DNA from: Microbacterium kyungheense
GTDB taxonomy: Bacteria > Actinomycetota > Actinomycetes > Actinomycetales > Microbacteriaceae
DNA: 64,000 bases
Direction of reading: 5' to 3'
NCBI RefSeq assembly: GCF_006783905.1
Contig: NZ_VFPE01000002.1
Coordinates: forward strand, 558,001-622,000
The position numbers and the translations under genes were made by a program. Position 1 is the stretch's first letter, and each line of letters begins with the position of its first letter. This document shows, piece after piece, positions 26,398 to 34,911 of this stretch. Below the pieces are notes generated by a model, which saw only the letters and a program-made list of their open reading frames with translations, had not been told where the DNA came from and made no database searches.

Positions 26398-26437
26398 GAA
26401 GGCCCCCTGATCAGATTTCCCTGATCAGGGGGCCTTC
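26398..26437. terminator. Terminator hairpin, perfect 17-bp stem
   Basis: GAAGGCCCCCTGATCAG pairs exactly with its complement across ATTTCC and is followed by TCTTGTT on the plus strand. It ends the MarR transcript and, read the other way, the tRNA-fMet transcript, whose 3' end is 6 bases away. Confidence 0.9.
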
Positions 26438-26442
26438 TCTTG

Positions 26443-26516
26443 TTGCGGGGACAGGATTTGAACCTGCGACCTCTGGGTTATGAGCCCAGCGAGCTACCGA
26501 GCTGCTCCACCCCGCG
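26443..26516 (-). tRNA. Initiator tRNA-fMet (anticodon CAT)
   Basis: The cloverleaf reads leftwards from 26516. The anticodon loop is CTCATAA, closed by three consecutive G:C pairs (GGG/CCC). The C1-A72 pair at the top of the acceptor stem is mismatched. Both are hallmarks of bacterial initiator tRNA. CCA is not encoded. Confidence 0.95.
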
Positions 26517-26527
26517 GCACAAGGAAT

Positions 26528-26533
26528 AGCCTA
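26528..26533 (-). promoter_or_regulatory. -10 box TAGGCT of tRNA-fMet
   Basis: TAGGCT on the minus strand lies 11 bases before the mature tRNA 5' end. No clear -35 was found. Confidence 0.4.
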
Positions 26534-26608
26534 GCACGGGTTTTGAGTGCTCCGCGCCACGGGGCAGGTGGCTTGCCCCGGCCGCGCCGTCCACGTCAGG
26601 ATGAACGC

Positions 26609-27127
26609 ATGCCGGACGACCCGCGTCACAACCCCGAAGACGACCGCATGGACGGACGCGACGAGAGCCCGGCTGAGCGCGCCGACCGCAACTGGAACGA
26701 GGTGCTCCAGGAGCTCCGCGTGCTCCAGACGGGCACGCAGATCCTCACCGGCTTCCTGCTCGCCCTGGCATTCCAGCCGGCGTTCGCCGACCTGACCGAT
26801 CCCCAGCGCACCGTCTATCTGGGACTGATCGTGCTCGCGGCGCTCAGCTCCATCGTCGCGCTCGCCCCGGTCGCCCTGCACCGCGCCGTCTTCCAGCAGG
26901 GCATCAAGCCCTCCGTCGTCCGCTACGGGCACATCGCGCTCGTGACGGCGCTCGTCACGGTCGCCGTGCTGATCGTGGGCGTCGTCGCGTTCGTGTTCGA
27001 CGTCGTCGTGGGCGGTTCGGCCTTCTGGTGGTCGCTCCTGCTGCTGGCCGCCGTGCTCGTCGCGCTGTGGCTCGTCGTGCCGGGCATCATCCGCGTCCGG
27101 GCGCGCGAGATCGTGGGCCGGCGATGA
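26609..27127 (+). CDS. DUF6328-type small membrane protein
   Basis: This 172-residue protein has a hydrophilic, acidic N-terminus to about residue 35. Four membrane segments follow (about 45-60, 70-90, 108-132, 140-160), with the family-like opening NWNEVLQELRVLQTGTQILTG. ATG 26609 follows AGGA. Its stop overlaps the start of the amidohydrolase gene (ATGA), so they form an operon. Function is unknown. Confidence 0.78.
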   Translation: MPDDPRHNPEDDRMDGRDESPAERADRNWNEVLQELRVLQTGTQILTGFLLALAFQPAFADLTDPQRTVYLGLIVLAALSSIVALAPVALHRAVFQQGIKPSVVRYGHIALVTALVTVAVLIVGVVAFVFDVVVGGSAFWWSLLLLAAVLVALWLVVPGIIRVRAREIVGRR

Positions 27128-27927
27128 CCGACACCTTCGCGATCGCAGTCGCGCAGTTCGCGCCGACGGCGGATGCCGCCGCCAATCTCGACGCCGTCGC
27201 ACAGCTGGTGGCGACGGCATCGGCCCGCGGCGCACGGCTGGTCGTCCTCCCGGAGTACTCCAGCTACTTCGTCGACCCCTTCGACGACAGCCTCGCCGAG
27301 AACGCGCAGGAGCTGGACGGCCCGTTCGCGCACCGGCTGACCCAGATCGCGCACAGCCACGACGTCATCGTCGTGGCCGGTCTCCTGGAGCGAGCCGGGG
27401 ACGGCCGCCGGGTGCGCAACACCGTTGTGGCCGTCGACGGCGGCGGGCTGCGAGCCCACTACCGCAAGCTGCACCTCTACGACGCCTTCGGTCAGCGCGA
27501 GTCGGACTGGGTCGAGGCCGGCGAGCCCGCCGAACCGCTCACCTTCGAGTCCGGCGGACTGCGGTTCGGGCTCATGACCTGCTACGACCTGCGGTTCCCC
27601 GAGGTGAGCCGTGTGCTCGTGGATGCCGGCGCCGATGTCCTCCTCGTGCCCGCCGAGTGGGTGCGGGGGCCCCTCAAGGAGCATCACTGGCGCACCCTGC
27701 TGCAGGCGCGAGCCATCGAGAACACGGTGTTCGTCGCCGCCGCGGACCATCCGCCTCCGCTCGGCGTGGGCAACTCGCTCATCGTCGACCCGCAGGGCGT
27801 CGAGCTCGCCGGGGTCGGCACGGCGACCGACGTGGCGGTGGCGCACCTGGACGTGGGCGCGATCGCGCGCGTGCGCCGGGTCAACCCGGCGCTGGCGCTG
27901 CGCCGCTACCGCGTCGAGCCCCGCTGA
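27124..27927 (+). CDS. Carbon-nitrogen hydrolase (nitrilase superfamily amidase)
   Basis: This 267-residue enzyme has the superfamily's catalytic triad: E44 in LPEYSS, K115 in YRKLHLYDAFG and C153 in MTCYDLRFPE. The YDAFG stretch and the C-Y-D-L-R-F-P-E motif resemble the NIT/omega-amidase-like branch, which repairs deaminated glutathione or hydrolyses alpha-ketoglutaramate. The exact substrate cannot be read from sequence. The gene immediately downstream on the other strand is an aminotransferase, which would fit an omega-amidase partner. Confidence 0.9.
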   Translation: MTDTFAIAVAQFAPTADAAANLDAVAQLVATASARGARLVVLPEYSSYFVDPFDDSLAENAQELDGPFAHRLTQIAHSHDVIVVAGLLERAGDGRRVRNTVVAVDGGGLRAHYRKLHLYDAFGQRESDWVEAGEPAEPLTFESGGLRFGLMTCYDLRFPEVSRVLVDAGADVLLVPAEWVRGPLKEHHWRTLLQARAIENTVFVAAADHPPPLGVGNSLIVDPQGVELAGVGTATDVAVAHLDVGAIARVRRVNPALALRRYRVEPR

Positions 27928-27933
27928 GCACGG

Positions 27934-29133
27934 TCAGACCGACCGCGAGAGGCGGGATGCCGCCTCCTCGAGCACCTCGACGCGCTTGCACGCCGCGAAT
28001 CGCACCAGCGTGGCGTAGTCGCCCCGCCGCGCGGGGGTCGCGAACGCCGTGAGCGGGATGGCGACGACCCCTGCCCGCTCGGGCAGAGCACAGCAGAAGT
28101 CGGCGGCATCCACGGCTCCGAGGCCGCGCGCGTCGGCGACGGTGAAGTACGACCCCGCGGGCGTCGACACGTCGAAGCCGGCGCTGCGCAGTCCGGCCCC
28201 GAGCAGATCGCGCTTGGCGCGCAGCGTCGCGGCGATGCCGGCGAAGAACGCGTCGGGCAGTCGCAGCCCGGTCGCGATGGCGGGCTGGAACGGGCTGCCG
28301 TTGACGTACGTCAGGAACTGCTTGACGGCGAGCACGGCATCGACGAGGTCGGCGGGCCCGCTGACCCAGCCGATCTTCCAGCCGGTCGTCGAGAACGTCT
28401 TCCCGCCGGACGAGATGGTGAGCGTCCGCTCCCAGGCGCCGGGAAGGGTTGCGATCGGCACGTGCGGAGCCCTGAAGACGAGGTGCTCGTACACCTCGTC
28501 GGTGATGATCACGGCGTCGTGGCGATCCGCGAGCCGCACGACCTCGTCGCGCACCTCGGCCGAGAACACCGCGCCCGTGGGGTTGTGCGGATCGTTGACG
28601 AGGATCACGCGGGTGCGGTCGGTGACGGCGTCGCGCAGCTCGTCGAGGTCGGGCTGGAAGTCCGGCCAGCGCAGCGGGACCGTCACCAGTCGTGCCCCCG
28701 CCAGCGCGACCACCGCCGCGTACGAGTCGTAGTACGGCTCGAACACGACGACCTCGTCGTCCGGACCCTCGATGAGCGCCAGCAGCGCCGCGGCCAGCGC
28801 TTCAGTCGCGCCGGCCGTGATCAGCACATCCCGGCCGGGATCGAGGCGCAGCCCGTAGAACCGCGCCTGATGCTCCGCGACGGCCGAGAGCAGGTCCGGG
28901 ATGCCGCGTCCCGGCGGGTACTGGTTGACGCCGTTCGCGATGGCCGCGCGCGCGGCCTCGAGCACCTCGGCGGGTCCGTCCTCGTCGGGGAAGCCCTGAC
29001 CGAGGTTGATCGCGCCGGTCTTCGCCGCGAGCGCCGACATCTCGGCGAAGATGGTGGGGCGGATCGCTCCGTCGGCGCCGACGAGCCCGGCCCCGACGGC
29101 GGTGCGGTGCCATGCTCCGGGGATCTGTCGCAT
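27934..29133 (-). CDS. PLP-dependent class I/II aminotransferase
   Basis: This 399-residue fold type I enzyme has the cofactor lysine K245 in SSGGKTFSTTGWKIGW, the NDPHNPTG motif that binds the cofactor region, and DEVYEHLVF with the conserved Asp/Tyr. It resembles the kynurenine aminotransferase/DapC-like group (Rv0858c-like), so it may act on N-succinyl-L,L-diaminopimelate or on glutamine/kynurenine. ATG 29133 is fixed by TACGGT six bases upstream. Convergent with the amidohydrolase. Confidence 0.9.
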   Translation of the reverse strand: MRQIPGAWHRTAVGAGLVGADGAIRPTIFAEMSALAAKTGAINLGQGFPDEDGPAEVLEAARAAIANGVNQYPPGRGIPDLLSAVAEHQARFYGLRLDPGRDVLITAGATEALAAALLALIEGPDDEVVVFEPYYDSYAAVVALAGARLVTVPLRWPDFQPDLDELRDAVTDRTRVILVNDPHNPTGAVFSAEVRDEVVRLADRHDAVIITDEVYEHLVFRAPHVPIATLPGAWERTLTISSGGKTFSTTGWKIGWVSGPADLVDAVLAVKQFLTYVNGSPFQPAIATGLRLPDAFFAGIAATLRAKRDLLGAGLRSAGFDVSTPAGSYFTVADARGLGAVDAADFCCALPERAGVVAIPLTAFATPARRGDYATLVRFAACKRVEVLEEAASRLSRSV

Positions 29134-29139
29134 CGCATC

Positions 29140-29145
29140 ACCGTA
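29140..29145 (-). promoter_or_regulatory. -10 box TACGGT, leaderless start
   Basis: It lies 6 bases upstream of the ATG at 29133 on the minus strand. Confidence 0.45.
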
Positions 29146-29248
29146 CCGGGCGGGCTCATCTCCGTTGCATAGGCGAGTCCCACTCTCGACATAAGAAACA
29201 CACAGCATCGGTCGGCACAGTGGTGAGTGCTTGGCAGAAGGAGCAACC

Positions 29249-30943
29249 ATGAGCGACAACCAGGGCGACCGCCCGGAAGACCAGACCCCCGCCGTCCCGG
29301 CCGTTCCTGCGGCTGAGCCCGCCTCGGAGCAGCCGGCAGCGACGCCGCCCGCGGCATCCACGGAGCCGGCGGCGCAGCCCGCCTCGCCCGTGCAGCAGCC
29401 CGCCGTTCCGGCGCAGCCGGCGTCATCCGCAGCCCCCGTCTCGCCGGCGCCGTTCATCGCGCCCGGTCAGCCGTCCGCACCGGCGCAGGCCGCCCCGGCG
29501 CAGGCCGCCCCGGCGCAGGCCGCGCCGCCCGCGGGCTATCCGACGGGTGCTCACGCCTACGCCCGCCCCCACGGCTACGCCGGCCAGCCGGCGCCGTACC
29601 CCCAGTCGTACGCGGGACAGCCCGCTCCCGGCGCTCCCGGCGCCTCCTTCGGCCCCGCCGCCGACGCGCAGCCGACGCTGCCCATCGGAGGTGCGAACGG
29701 CACGGCTCCCACCGCCACCGCCACGACCACCACCGCGAAGAAGCCCACCGGCGCGGGCAAGGTCGTGGGCCTCATCGTGGCCGCCGCGATCGTGGGCGGC
29801 GCGGCCGGGCTCGGCGGCGCCTACGCGGGCGTCTCCTGGTTCGCCCCGGTCACGTCGTCGACGTCGGCCGCGAGCCCCCAGACGGTCGTCGTCAACGACT
29901 CCGGCAGGGTCAACCAGACGACGGGCATCGCCGCCAAGGTCGTGCCGAGCGTCGTGACGATCGAGGCGACGAGCTCGTCGGCCGGTGGCACCGGATCCGG
30001 CGTCGTGCTCACCGAAGACGGCTACATCGCGACCAACACGCACGTCGTCACCCTGGACGGCGCCACCGCGGACGCGACGATCCGGGTGACGACGTCCGAC
30101 GGAAAGGTGTACGACGCCGAGGTGGTCGGCACAGACCCGACGTACGATCTCGCGGTCATCAAGCTGAAGGACGCCTCGGGCCTCACCCCGATCGAGTTCG
30201 CCGATTCGAGCAAGCTCAACGTCGGCGACACCACCGTCGCCGTCGGCGCGCCCCTGGGCCTGGCGAACTCGGTCACCGAGGGCATCGTCAGCGCGCTGAA
30301 CCGCTCGATCTCGATCGCGTCGTCCGCCGCCCCCGACAGCGGGGACCAGGATCAGTCGCAGCAGGACCAGAACGGCCAGGAAGCGCCGTTCCAGTTCGAC
30401 TTCGGCCAGGGCCAGCAGCAGCAGTCGTCCGGCGAGACCATCTCCATCGCGGTCATCCAGACCGACGCGGCGATCAACCCCGGCAACTCCGGCGGCGCGC
30501 TGGTGGACCAGGACGGCAAGCTCATCGGCATCAACGTCGCCATCGCGACCGCGGGCGGCTCGTCGAGCGACGGGTCCGGCTCGATCGGCGTCGGCTTCTC
30601 GATCCCGTCCGACATCGCCAAGCGCATCACCGACGAGATCATCAAGGACGGCGAGGCCACCCACGGCCTGCTGGGCGCGAGCGTGCGGGCCGCGGCATCC
30701 GTCGAGGGCTCGACGACCACCGGGGCGTACATCGCCGAGGTGACCGACGGCGGGGCGGCCGGCGCGGCGGGCCTGCAGAAGGGCGACGTCGTCACGACGT
30801 TCAACGGCGTGCCGATCACCGACGCGACCGACCTCACGGCGCAGGTGCGCGCCGCGGCGGCCGGCAGCAAGGCCGAGGTCGGATACGTCCGCGACGGCAA
30901 GGCGCAGACCGTCGAGGTCACTCTCGGGACGCTGGAGCAGTAA
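29249..30943 (+). CDS. HtrA/DegP-like membrane-anchored serine protease
   Basis: This 564-residue quality-control protease of the envelope is similar to mycobacterial PepD/HtrA. A long Pro/Ala/Gln-rich cytoplasmic tail (1-165) is followed by one membrane segment (about 170-195). The trypsin-like domain has H265 in NTHVV, D300 in TYDLAVI and S414 in NPGNSGGAL, and a C-terminal PDZ domain covers about 475-560. A Gln/Ser/Asp-rich insert (about 355-395) interrupts the protease domain. ATG 29249 has AGAAGGAGC upstream. The upstream gap has TTGCAT (29165-29170) and CATAAG (29190-29195) as a weak promoter candidate. Confidence 0.92.
   Translation: MSDNQGDRPEDQTPAVPAVPAAEPASEQPAATPPAASTEPAAQPASPVQQPAVPAQPASSAAPVSPAPFIAPGQPSAPAQAAPAQAAPAQAAPPAGYPTGAHAYARPHGYAGQPAPYPQSYAGQPAPGAPGASFGPAADAQPTLPIGGANGTAPTATATTTTAKKPTGAGKVVGLIVAAAIVGGAAGLGGAYAGVSWFAPVTSSTSAASPQTVVVNDSGRVNQTTGIAAKVVPSVVTIEATSSSAGGTGSGVVLTEDGYIATNTHVVTLDGATADATIRVTTSDGKVYDAEVVGTDPTYDLAVIKLKDASGLTPIEFADSSKLNVGDTTVAVGAPLGLANSVTEGIVSALNRSISIASSAAPDSGDQDQSQQDQNGQEAPFQFDFGQGQQQQSSGETISIAVIQTDAAINPGNSGGALVDQDGKLIGINVAIATAGGSSSDGSGSIGVGFSIPSDIAKRITDEIIKDGEATHGLLGASVRAAASVEGSTTTGAYIAEVTDGGAAGAAGLQKGDVVTTFNGVPITDATDLTAQVRAAAAGSKAEVGYVRDGKAQTVEVTLGTLEQ
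29483..29527 (+). repeat. Three tandem 15-bp repeats encoding AQAAP
   Basis: Two exact copies of GCGCAGGCCGCCCCG are followed by a third with one substitution. They encode the disordered N-terminal tail of the HtrA-like protease. Confidence 0.85.
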
Positions 30944-30959
30944 TCCACATCCCTCCGGA

Positions 30960-30996
30960 CGCCCAGCGCCGGTAGCAAGCCTGCCGGCGCTGGGCG
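30960..30996 (+). terminator. Terminator hairpin, perfect 13-bp stem
   Basis: CGCCCAGCGCCGG (30960-30972) pairs with 30984-30996 across an 11-base loop, just after the protease stop. There is no T-tract. Confidence 0.65.
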
Positions 30997-31003
30997 AGCA
31001 GGA

Positions 31004-31009
31004 TAAGCT
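31004..31009 (+). promoter_or_regulatory. -10 box TAAGCT, leaderless start
   Basis: It ends 6 bases before the ATG at 31016 and starts 8 bases after the preceding terminator stem. Confidence 0.5.
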
Positions 31010-31015
31010 CGCACG

Positions 31016-32290
31016 ATGGCGTCCTTCTCGTTCGGCGCGGGGAATGCCCGAAAGCTCGCGACGATCCCGCTGTACGCCGCCGGCCGCCTGCTGACGTTGG
31101 TGGTCCCTCGGTCCCGTGACGAATGGGTGTTTGGCTGCGCCGTCGGCATCGGCGACGGCGCGCTCGCGCTGTGGCAGGCCGCCTCCACCGGTCGCCACCC
31201 TGCCGTCTGGCTGGTGGCGTCCGACCGTGAGGCGAGGGATGCCGCGGCCAGGGGCATCCCGACCGTCCGCAAGAACTCCTGGCAGGGGCTGTGGCGCACC
31301 GCGCGGGCGCGGGTGATCGTCGTCACGCACGGCTTCGGCGATGTCAACCGGTACGCGGTCACGGGCGCGTTCGTGGTGCAGCTGTGGCACGGCATCCCGC
31401 TCAAGCGGATCGGGCTCGATTCGCCCGAGACGCTGCGCGTGCCCGGGCCGATCGCCCGCACACCGCTGGCGGCGCCGCTGCGCGGGCTGCTGCGCAGGAT
31501 GTACCGCGCCGCCGCGCGGCGCATCGACGTGCTGCCGGCGGCATCCCATCTCGTCCGAGGGCGGCTGGAGTCCGCGTTCTCGCTGCCCGACACCGCGGTG
31601 CCCGTCACCGGCGAGCCCCGGGTGGACGTGCTGTCTCAGGGCGCGCCCGACGATCGCCGCGTCACCGCGCGCGCCGCGATCGGGCGCGCCGTGCCGCGGG
31701 CCGATCCCTCCAGCAGGTTCGTGCTCTACGCTCCCACGTGGCGCGACGGCGCCGCGGATCCCGCGGTGCCCACCGACGAGGAGTGGACGCGCATCGTCGA
31801 CGTGCTGACGCGCCATGACGCGACCCTGCTCGTGCGGTCGCATCCGCTGGGCGCGGGGGAGTACACGCCGCCGTTCGCCACCGATCGCGTGCAGAGCCTC
31901 GGGAGCGATCTCGTGTCCGACGTGACACCCCTGCTGCCGGGCGTCGACGCGCTGGTCACCGACTATTCGTCGCTCGCCTTCGATGCGGCGCTCGTGCCGC
32001 TGCCGACGCTGTTCCTCGCCCCCGATGTCGAGGAATATGCGCGACGCCGGGGGTTCTACGGCACCTACGACGCCGTCGCAGGTGACGACCGGAGCCAGGA
32101 CTGGACCCAGGCGATCGCTCAGCTGGACGGGCTGCTGGGCGACCCCGCACAGCGGGAGCGCCGCAGGGAGCGCGCGCGCGAACTCAGCGGGCGCGTCCAC
32201 GCGCATCGCGACGGACGCAACGCCGAGAGGGTGTACCTTGCCATTCTGGCCGGGACCGCCCACGCCCGCCCGAGGGAAGGAACCCGATGA
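31016..32290 (+). CDS. CDP-glycerol glycerophosphotransferase family protein (TagB/TagF-like), copy 1
   Basis: This 424-residue enzyme is of the family that transfers glycerol- or ribitol-phosphate from CDP-alcohols to wall polymers at the cytoplasmic membrane face. Diagnostic motifs are QLWHGIPLKRIG, VLYAPTWRDG, LLVRSHPLG and DALVTDYSSLAFDAAL, the last holding the nucleotide-binding TDYSS. There is a basic, amphipathic N-terminus and no membrane segment. It overlaps the next paralogue by four bases (ATGA). A role in teichoic or other phosphopolyol surface polymer is inferred from the family; the exact polyol is unknown. Confidence 0.9.
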   Translation: MASFSFGAGNARKLATIPLYAAGRLLTLVVPRSRDEWVFGCAVGIGDGALALWQAASTGRHPAVWLVASDREARDAAARGIPTVRKNSWQGLWRTARARVIVVTHGFGDVNRYAVTGAFVVQLWHGIPLKRIGLDSPETLRVPGPIARTPLAAPLRGLLRRMYRAAARRIDVLPAASHLVRGRLESAFSLPDTAVPVTGEPRVDVLSQGAPDDRRVTARAAIGRAVPRADPSSRFVLYAPTWRDGAADPAVPTDEEWTRIVDVLTRHDATLLVRSHPLGAGEYTPPFATDRVQSLGSDLVSDVTPLLPGVDALVTDYSSLAFDAALVPLPTLFLAPDVEEYARRRGFYGTYDAVAGDDRSQDWTQAIAQLDGLLGDPAQRERRRERARELSGRVHAHRDGRNAERVYLAILAGTAHARPREGTR

Positions 32291-33738
32291 CCGAGGCGCG
32301 CTTCACGACCGACGAGGGCCCCGCACTGGTGCTCTCGGGCGAGGGGGAGCGGCCGTCGTCGGTCGACCTCGTCGGCGCTCGTGCGCGGGTCTCGGCGCGG
32401 ATCACCGGTCGCGGCAGGACGTGGCGGGCGGTTCTGCCGCTGCGCGCCGCGCGCTGGGGTGGTCCGGAGCTCCCGCTCCCGTCGGGCTCGTACGACCTGC
32501 GGATCGTGGATGCCGGGGGTCGCGGCATCCACTCGTCCGAGGTGCTGCCCATCACCCAGCTCGGCACGCTGCGGGCTGCGCTGGAGGGCGCGCGGCTCGA
32601 AGTGGGACCGCCCATGGATCCCGCCTACGACTCGGGCGAGGGCCAGGACGCCCTGGAGCGCCGCTACGCCACGCGACCGGCGGCAGGGTTCGAGAACGCC
32701 GTGTTCTTCGAGAGCTTCTATGGCCGCAACGCCAGCTGCAACCCGCTGGCGATCGATCGCGAGCTCGCGCGCCGTGCGCCGGAGGTCACCCGCTACTGGA
32801 GCGTCGTCGACCTGTCGGTGGCGGTGCCGGAGGGCGCGATCCCCGTCGTCGAGGGCAGCCCCGACTGGTGGCGCGCACGCGGCGCCGCGCGGCTGCTCGT
32901 CGTCAACGACTGGCTGCGTCGCCGGTTCTCGCGCCGCCGCGGGCAGATCGTGCTGCAGACGTGGCACGGCACGCCGCTCAAGCGCCTCGCGCTGCACCGG
33001 CCGGGGTTTGACCCGCGCCGCATGGCCGCCGTCGTGCGCGAATCACGGCGCTGGAACGTGCTGCTGGCGCAGAACCCGTACGCGGCGCGCATCCTCGCGA
33101 AGGCGTACGCGTTCCTCAGCCGGCCGGTGTGGGTCGAGGGGTATCCGCGCAACGACATCTTGACCACCGGCGACGGCGCGGCGACGCGGGCGGCGCTCGG
33201 GATCCGTCCCGACGAGCGCGTGCTGCTGTACGCGCCGACATGGCGGGACGACCGCGATCAGATCGTGGACTTCGTCGACCCCGCCGCGCTCGCCGCCGCC
33301 ACGGACGCCGTGGTCCTCGTGCGCGGGCACTCCCGGACGCTGCTTCCGGGGCGCGACGCCGAGGGCCCGCGCGTCGTCGACGTCACCGGGTTCCCCGACA
33401 CGTCGCTGCTGCTGCTGGCGGCCGACGCGCTCATCACCGACTACTCGTCGGTGATGTTCGACTTCTCGGTGACCGGCAAGCCCATGTACTTCCTGGTGCC
33501 CGACATGGAGCACTACCGCGGCGAGCTGCGGGGCTTCTACTTCGATCTCGCCGCGCACGCTCCCGGTGCGATGGTGCGCTCGCAGGAAGAGCTCGTCGCG
33601 GCGCTCGCCGCCGACGACACGGCGGAGCATGCCGAGCGCTACCGCCAGTGGCAGGCGAAGTTCAACGCGCGCGACGACGGTCACGCGGCCGAGCGCGTGG
33701 TCGCCCGCATCCTCGACCAGGGCTTCATCCGCGTCTGA
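32287..33738 (+). CDS. CDP-glycerol glycerophosphotransferase family protein, copy 2
   Basis: This 483-residue paralogue has an extra N-terminal beta-rich domain (about 1-100) and the same C-terminal core: QTWHGTPLKRLALHRPG, VLLYAPTWRDD, VLVRGHSRTLLPG, DALITDYSSVMFDFSVTGKP. It is translationally coupled to copy 1, so the two probably act one after the other, for example as linkage primer and polymerase (inference). Confidence 0.9.
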   Translation: MTEARFTTDEGPALVLSGEGERPSSVDLVGARARVSARITGRGRTWRAVLPLRAARWGGPELPLPSGSYDLRIVDAGGRGIHSSEVLPITQLGTLRAALEGARLEVGPPMDPAYDSGEGQDALERRYATRPAAGFENAVFFESFYGRNASCNPLAIDRELARRAPEVTRYWSVVDLSVAVPEGAIPVVEGSPDWWRARGAARLLVVNDWLRRRFSRRRGQIVLQTWHGTPLKRLALHRPGFDPRRMAAVVRESRRWNVLLAQNPYAARILAKAYAFLSRPVWVEGYPRNDILTTGDGAATRAALGIRPDERVLLYAPTWRDDRDQIVDFVDPAALAAATDAVVLVRGHSRTLLPGRDAEGPRVVDVTGFPDTSLLLLAADALITDYSSVMFDFSVTGKPMYFLVPDMEHYRGELRGFYFDLAAHAPGAMVRSQEELVAALAADDTAEHAERYRQWQAKFNARDDGHAAERVVARILDQGFIRV

Positions 33739-33740
33739 CG

Positions 33741-33766
33741 CGACCGGCTCCGTGCGGAGGCGGTCG
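33741..33766. terminator. Short bidirectional terminator hairpin
   Basis: CGACCG, mismatch, CTCC, loop GTGC, GGAG, mismatch, CGGTCG. It lies between convergent stops at 33738 and 33776. Confidence 0.5.
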
Positions 33767-33775
33767 TCGGCCCGC

Positions 33776-34870
33776 TCAGGGCAGCGGCGTGTTGCGGCTG
33801 CCCAGGCGCGACGTGTCCACGGTGTCGCGCGCTCCGCCGATCACCCCGCCGAGGAAGCCCCAGCCCCACGACAGGTGCATGGTCGGCAGCACGGCCGCCG
33901 ACCACAGCTTGTCACGCCAGCCGCGCCCGCCGCCGGAGCCGAGCGCGACCGCGAGGATCAGGACGGCGTACGCGATCACGGGCAGATAGACGAGGGATGC
34001 CGCGACCGACCACCATCCGGTGAGCACGCCGGTGGCCTGCAGCACGCCGATCACGAGCGCGAGGACGATCGTGAGCACGAGGGCAGGGGGAGCGAAGAAG
34101 CGCAGCGAGTTGCCGCGTCCGAACCGTCGCACGAGTTCGCCGCGCCAGCGTCCGGTCGCGGCGAACTGGCGCACGAGCCGGGTCCAGCTCTCGCGCGGCC
34201 AGTAGGTCACCGACAGCGAGGGGTCGAACCAGACGCGGTACCCGGCTCGGCGGATCCGCAGGTTCAGCTCCCAGTCCTCGCCGCGTCGGATGCTCTCGTC
34301 GAACAGCCCGACCTCTTCGAGGACGTCGCGGCGCATCACTCCGAGATACGCCGACTCGGCCTCGCCCTCCTGCGTGCCGCCGTGATACGCGCCGCCGCCG
34401 AGGCCGATGGGGGAGTTGTAGGCGCGGGCGACCGCTCGCTGGAAAGGCGTGCGGCCGTCTGCGTGCATGACGCCGCCGACATTGGCTGCGCGCACCCGGT
34501 CGAGGGTCTGCAGCGCCTGCCGGGCGTACGAGGGGTCGAGTTCGGAATGCGCGTCGACGCGGACCACCGTCGGGTAGCGGCCGGCGCGGATCGCGAGGTT
34601 CAGGCCCACCGGGATGTCGGCGGCCGGGTTGTCGACGAGCACGATGCGTGCGTCGTCACGCGCCAGCTCATGTGCGAGCTCGGTGGTGCCGTCGTTGGAG
34701 GGACCCAGCGCGAGGATCAGCTCGGTGGGCGCGTCGATGTCCTGCGCGAGCACCGTCTCGACGGCGCGCCGCAGATAGGCGCGCTCGTTGAGCACCGGCA
34801 TGACGAAGCTCACGCCGGCGCCGGGAGGGGGGATCGGAGCGTCCCTGCGTCCGTGTTGCTCGTCCTGCAC
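33776..34870 (-). CDS. Family 2 glycosyltransferase (ExoA-like), membrane-associated
   Basis: This 364-residue protein has a GT-A domain (about 20-240) opening SFVMPVLNERAYL, with VRVDAHSELDP as the DxD-type metal site and RRGEDWELNLRIRRAG as the acceptor/catalytic ED-motif. Two or three C-terminal membrane segments follow (about 258-280, 287-310). It resembles succinoglycan ExoA-like inverting transferases. The GTG at 34870 has a CATGAT box six bases upstream. It sits between the CDP-glycerol transferase genes on the opposite strand and probably decorates or builds the same polymer. Confidence 0.87.
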   Translation of the reverse strand: MQDEQHGRRDAPIPPPGAGVSFVMPVLNERAYLRRAVETVLAQDIDAPTELILALGPSNDGTTELAHELARDDARIVLVDNPAADIPVGLNLAIRAGRYPTVVRVDAHSELDPSYARQALQTLDRVRAANVGGVMHADGRTPFQRAVARAYNSPIGLGGGAYHGGTQEGEAESAYLGVMRRDVLEEVGLFDESIRRGEDWELNLRIRRAGYRVWFDPSLSVTYWPRESWTRLVRQFAATGRWRGELVRRFGRGNSLRFFAPPALVLTIVLALVIGVLQATGVLTGWWSVAASLVYLPVIAYAVLILAVALGSGGGRGWRDKLWSAAVLPTMHLSWGWGFLGGVIGGARDTVDTSRLGSRNTPLP

Positions 34871-34899
34871 TGGTCGATCATGTCATGCGCGCCGGTCGA

Positions 34900-34905
34900 T
34901 AGGCT
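34900..34905 (+). promoter_or_regulatory. -10 box TAGGCT, leaderless start
   Basis: It ends 6 bases before the GTG at 34912. The gap to the divergent GT2 gene is only 41 bp, so the two promoters interleave. Confidence 0.5.
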
Positions 34906-34911
34906 GGACGA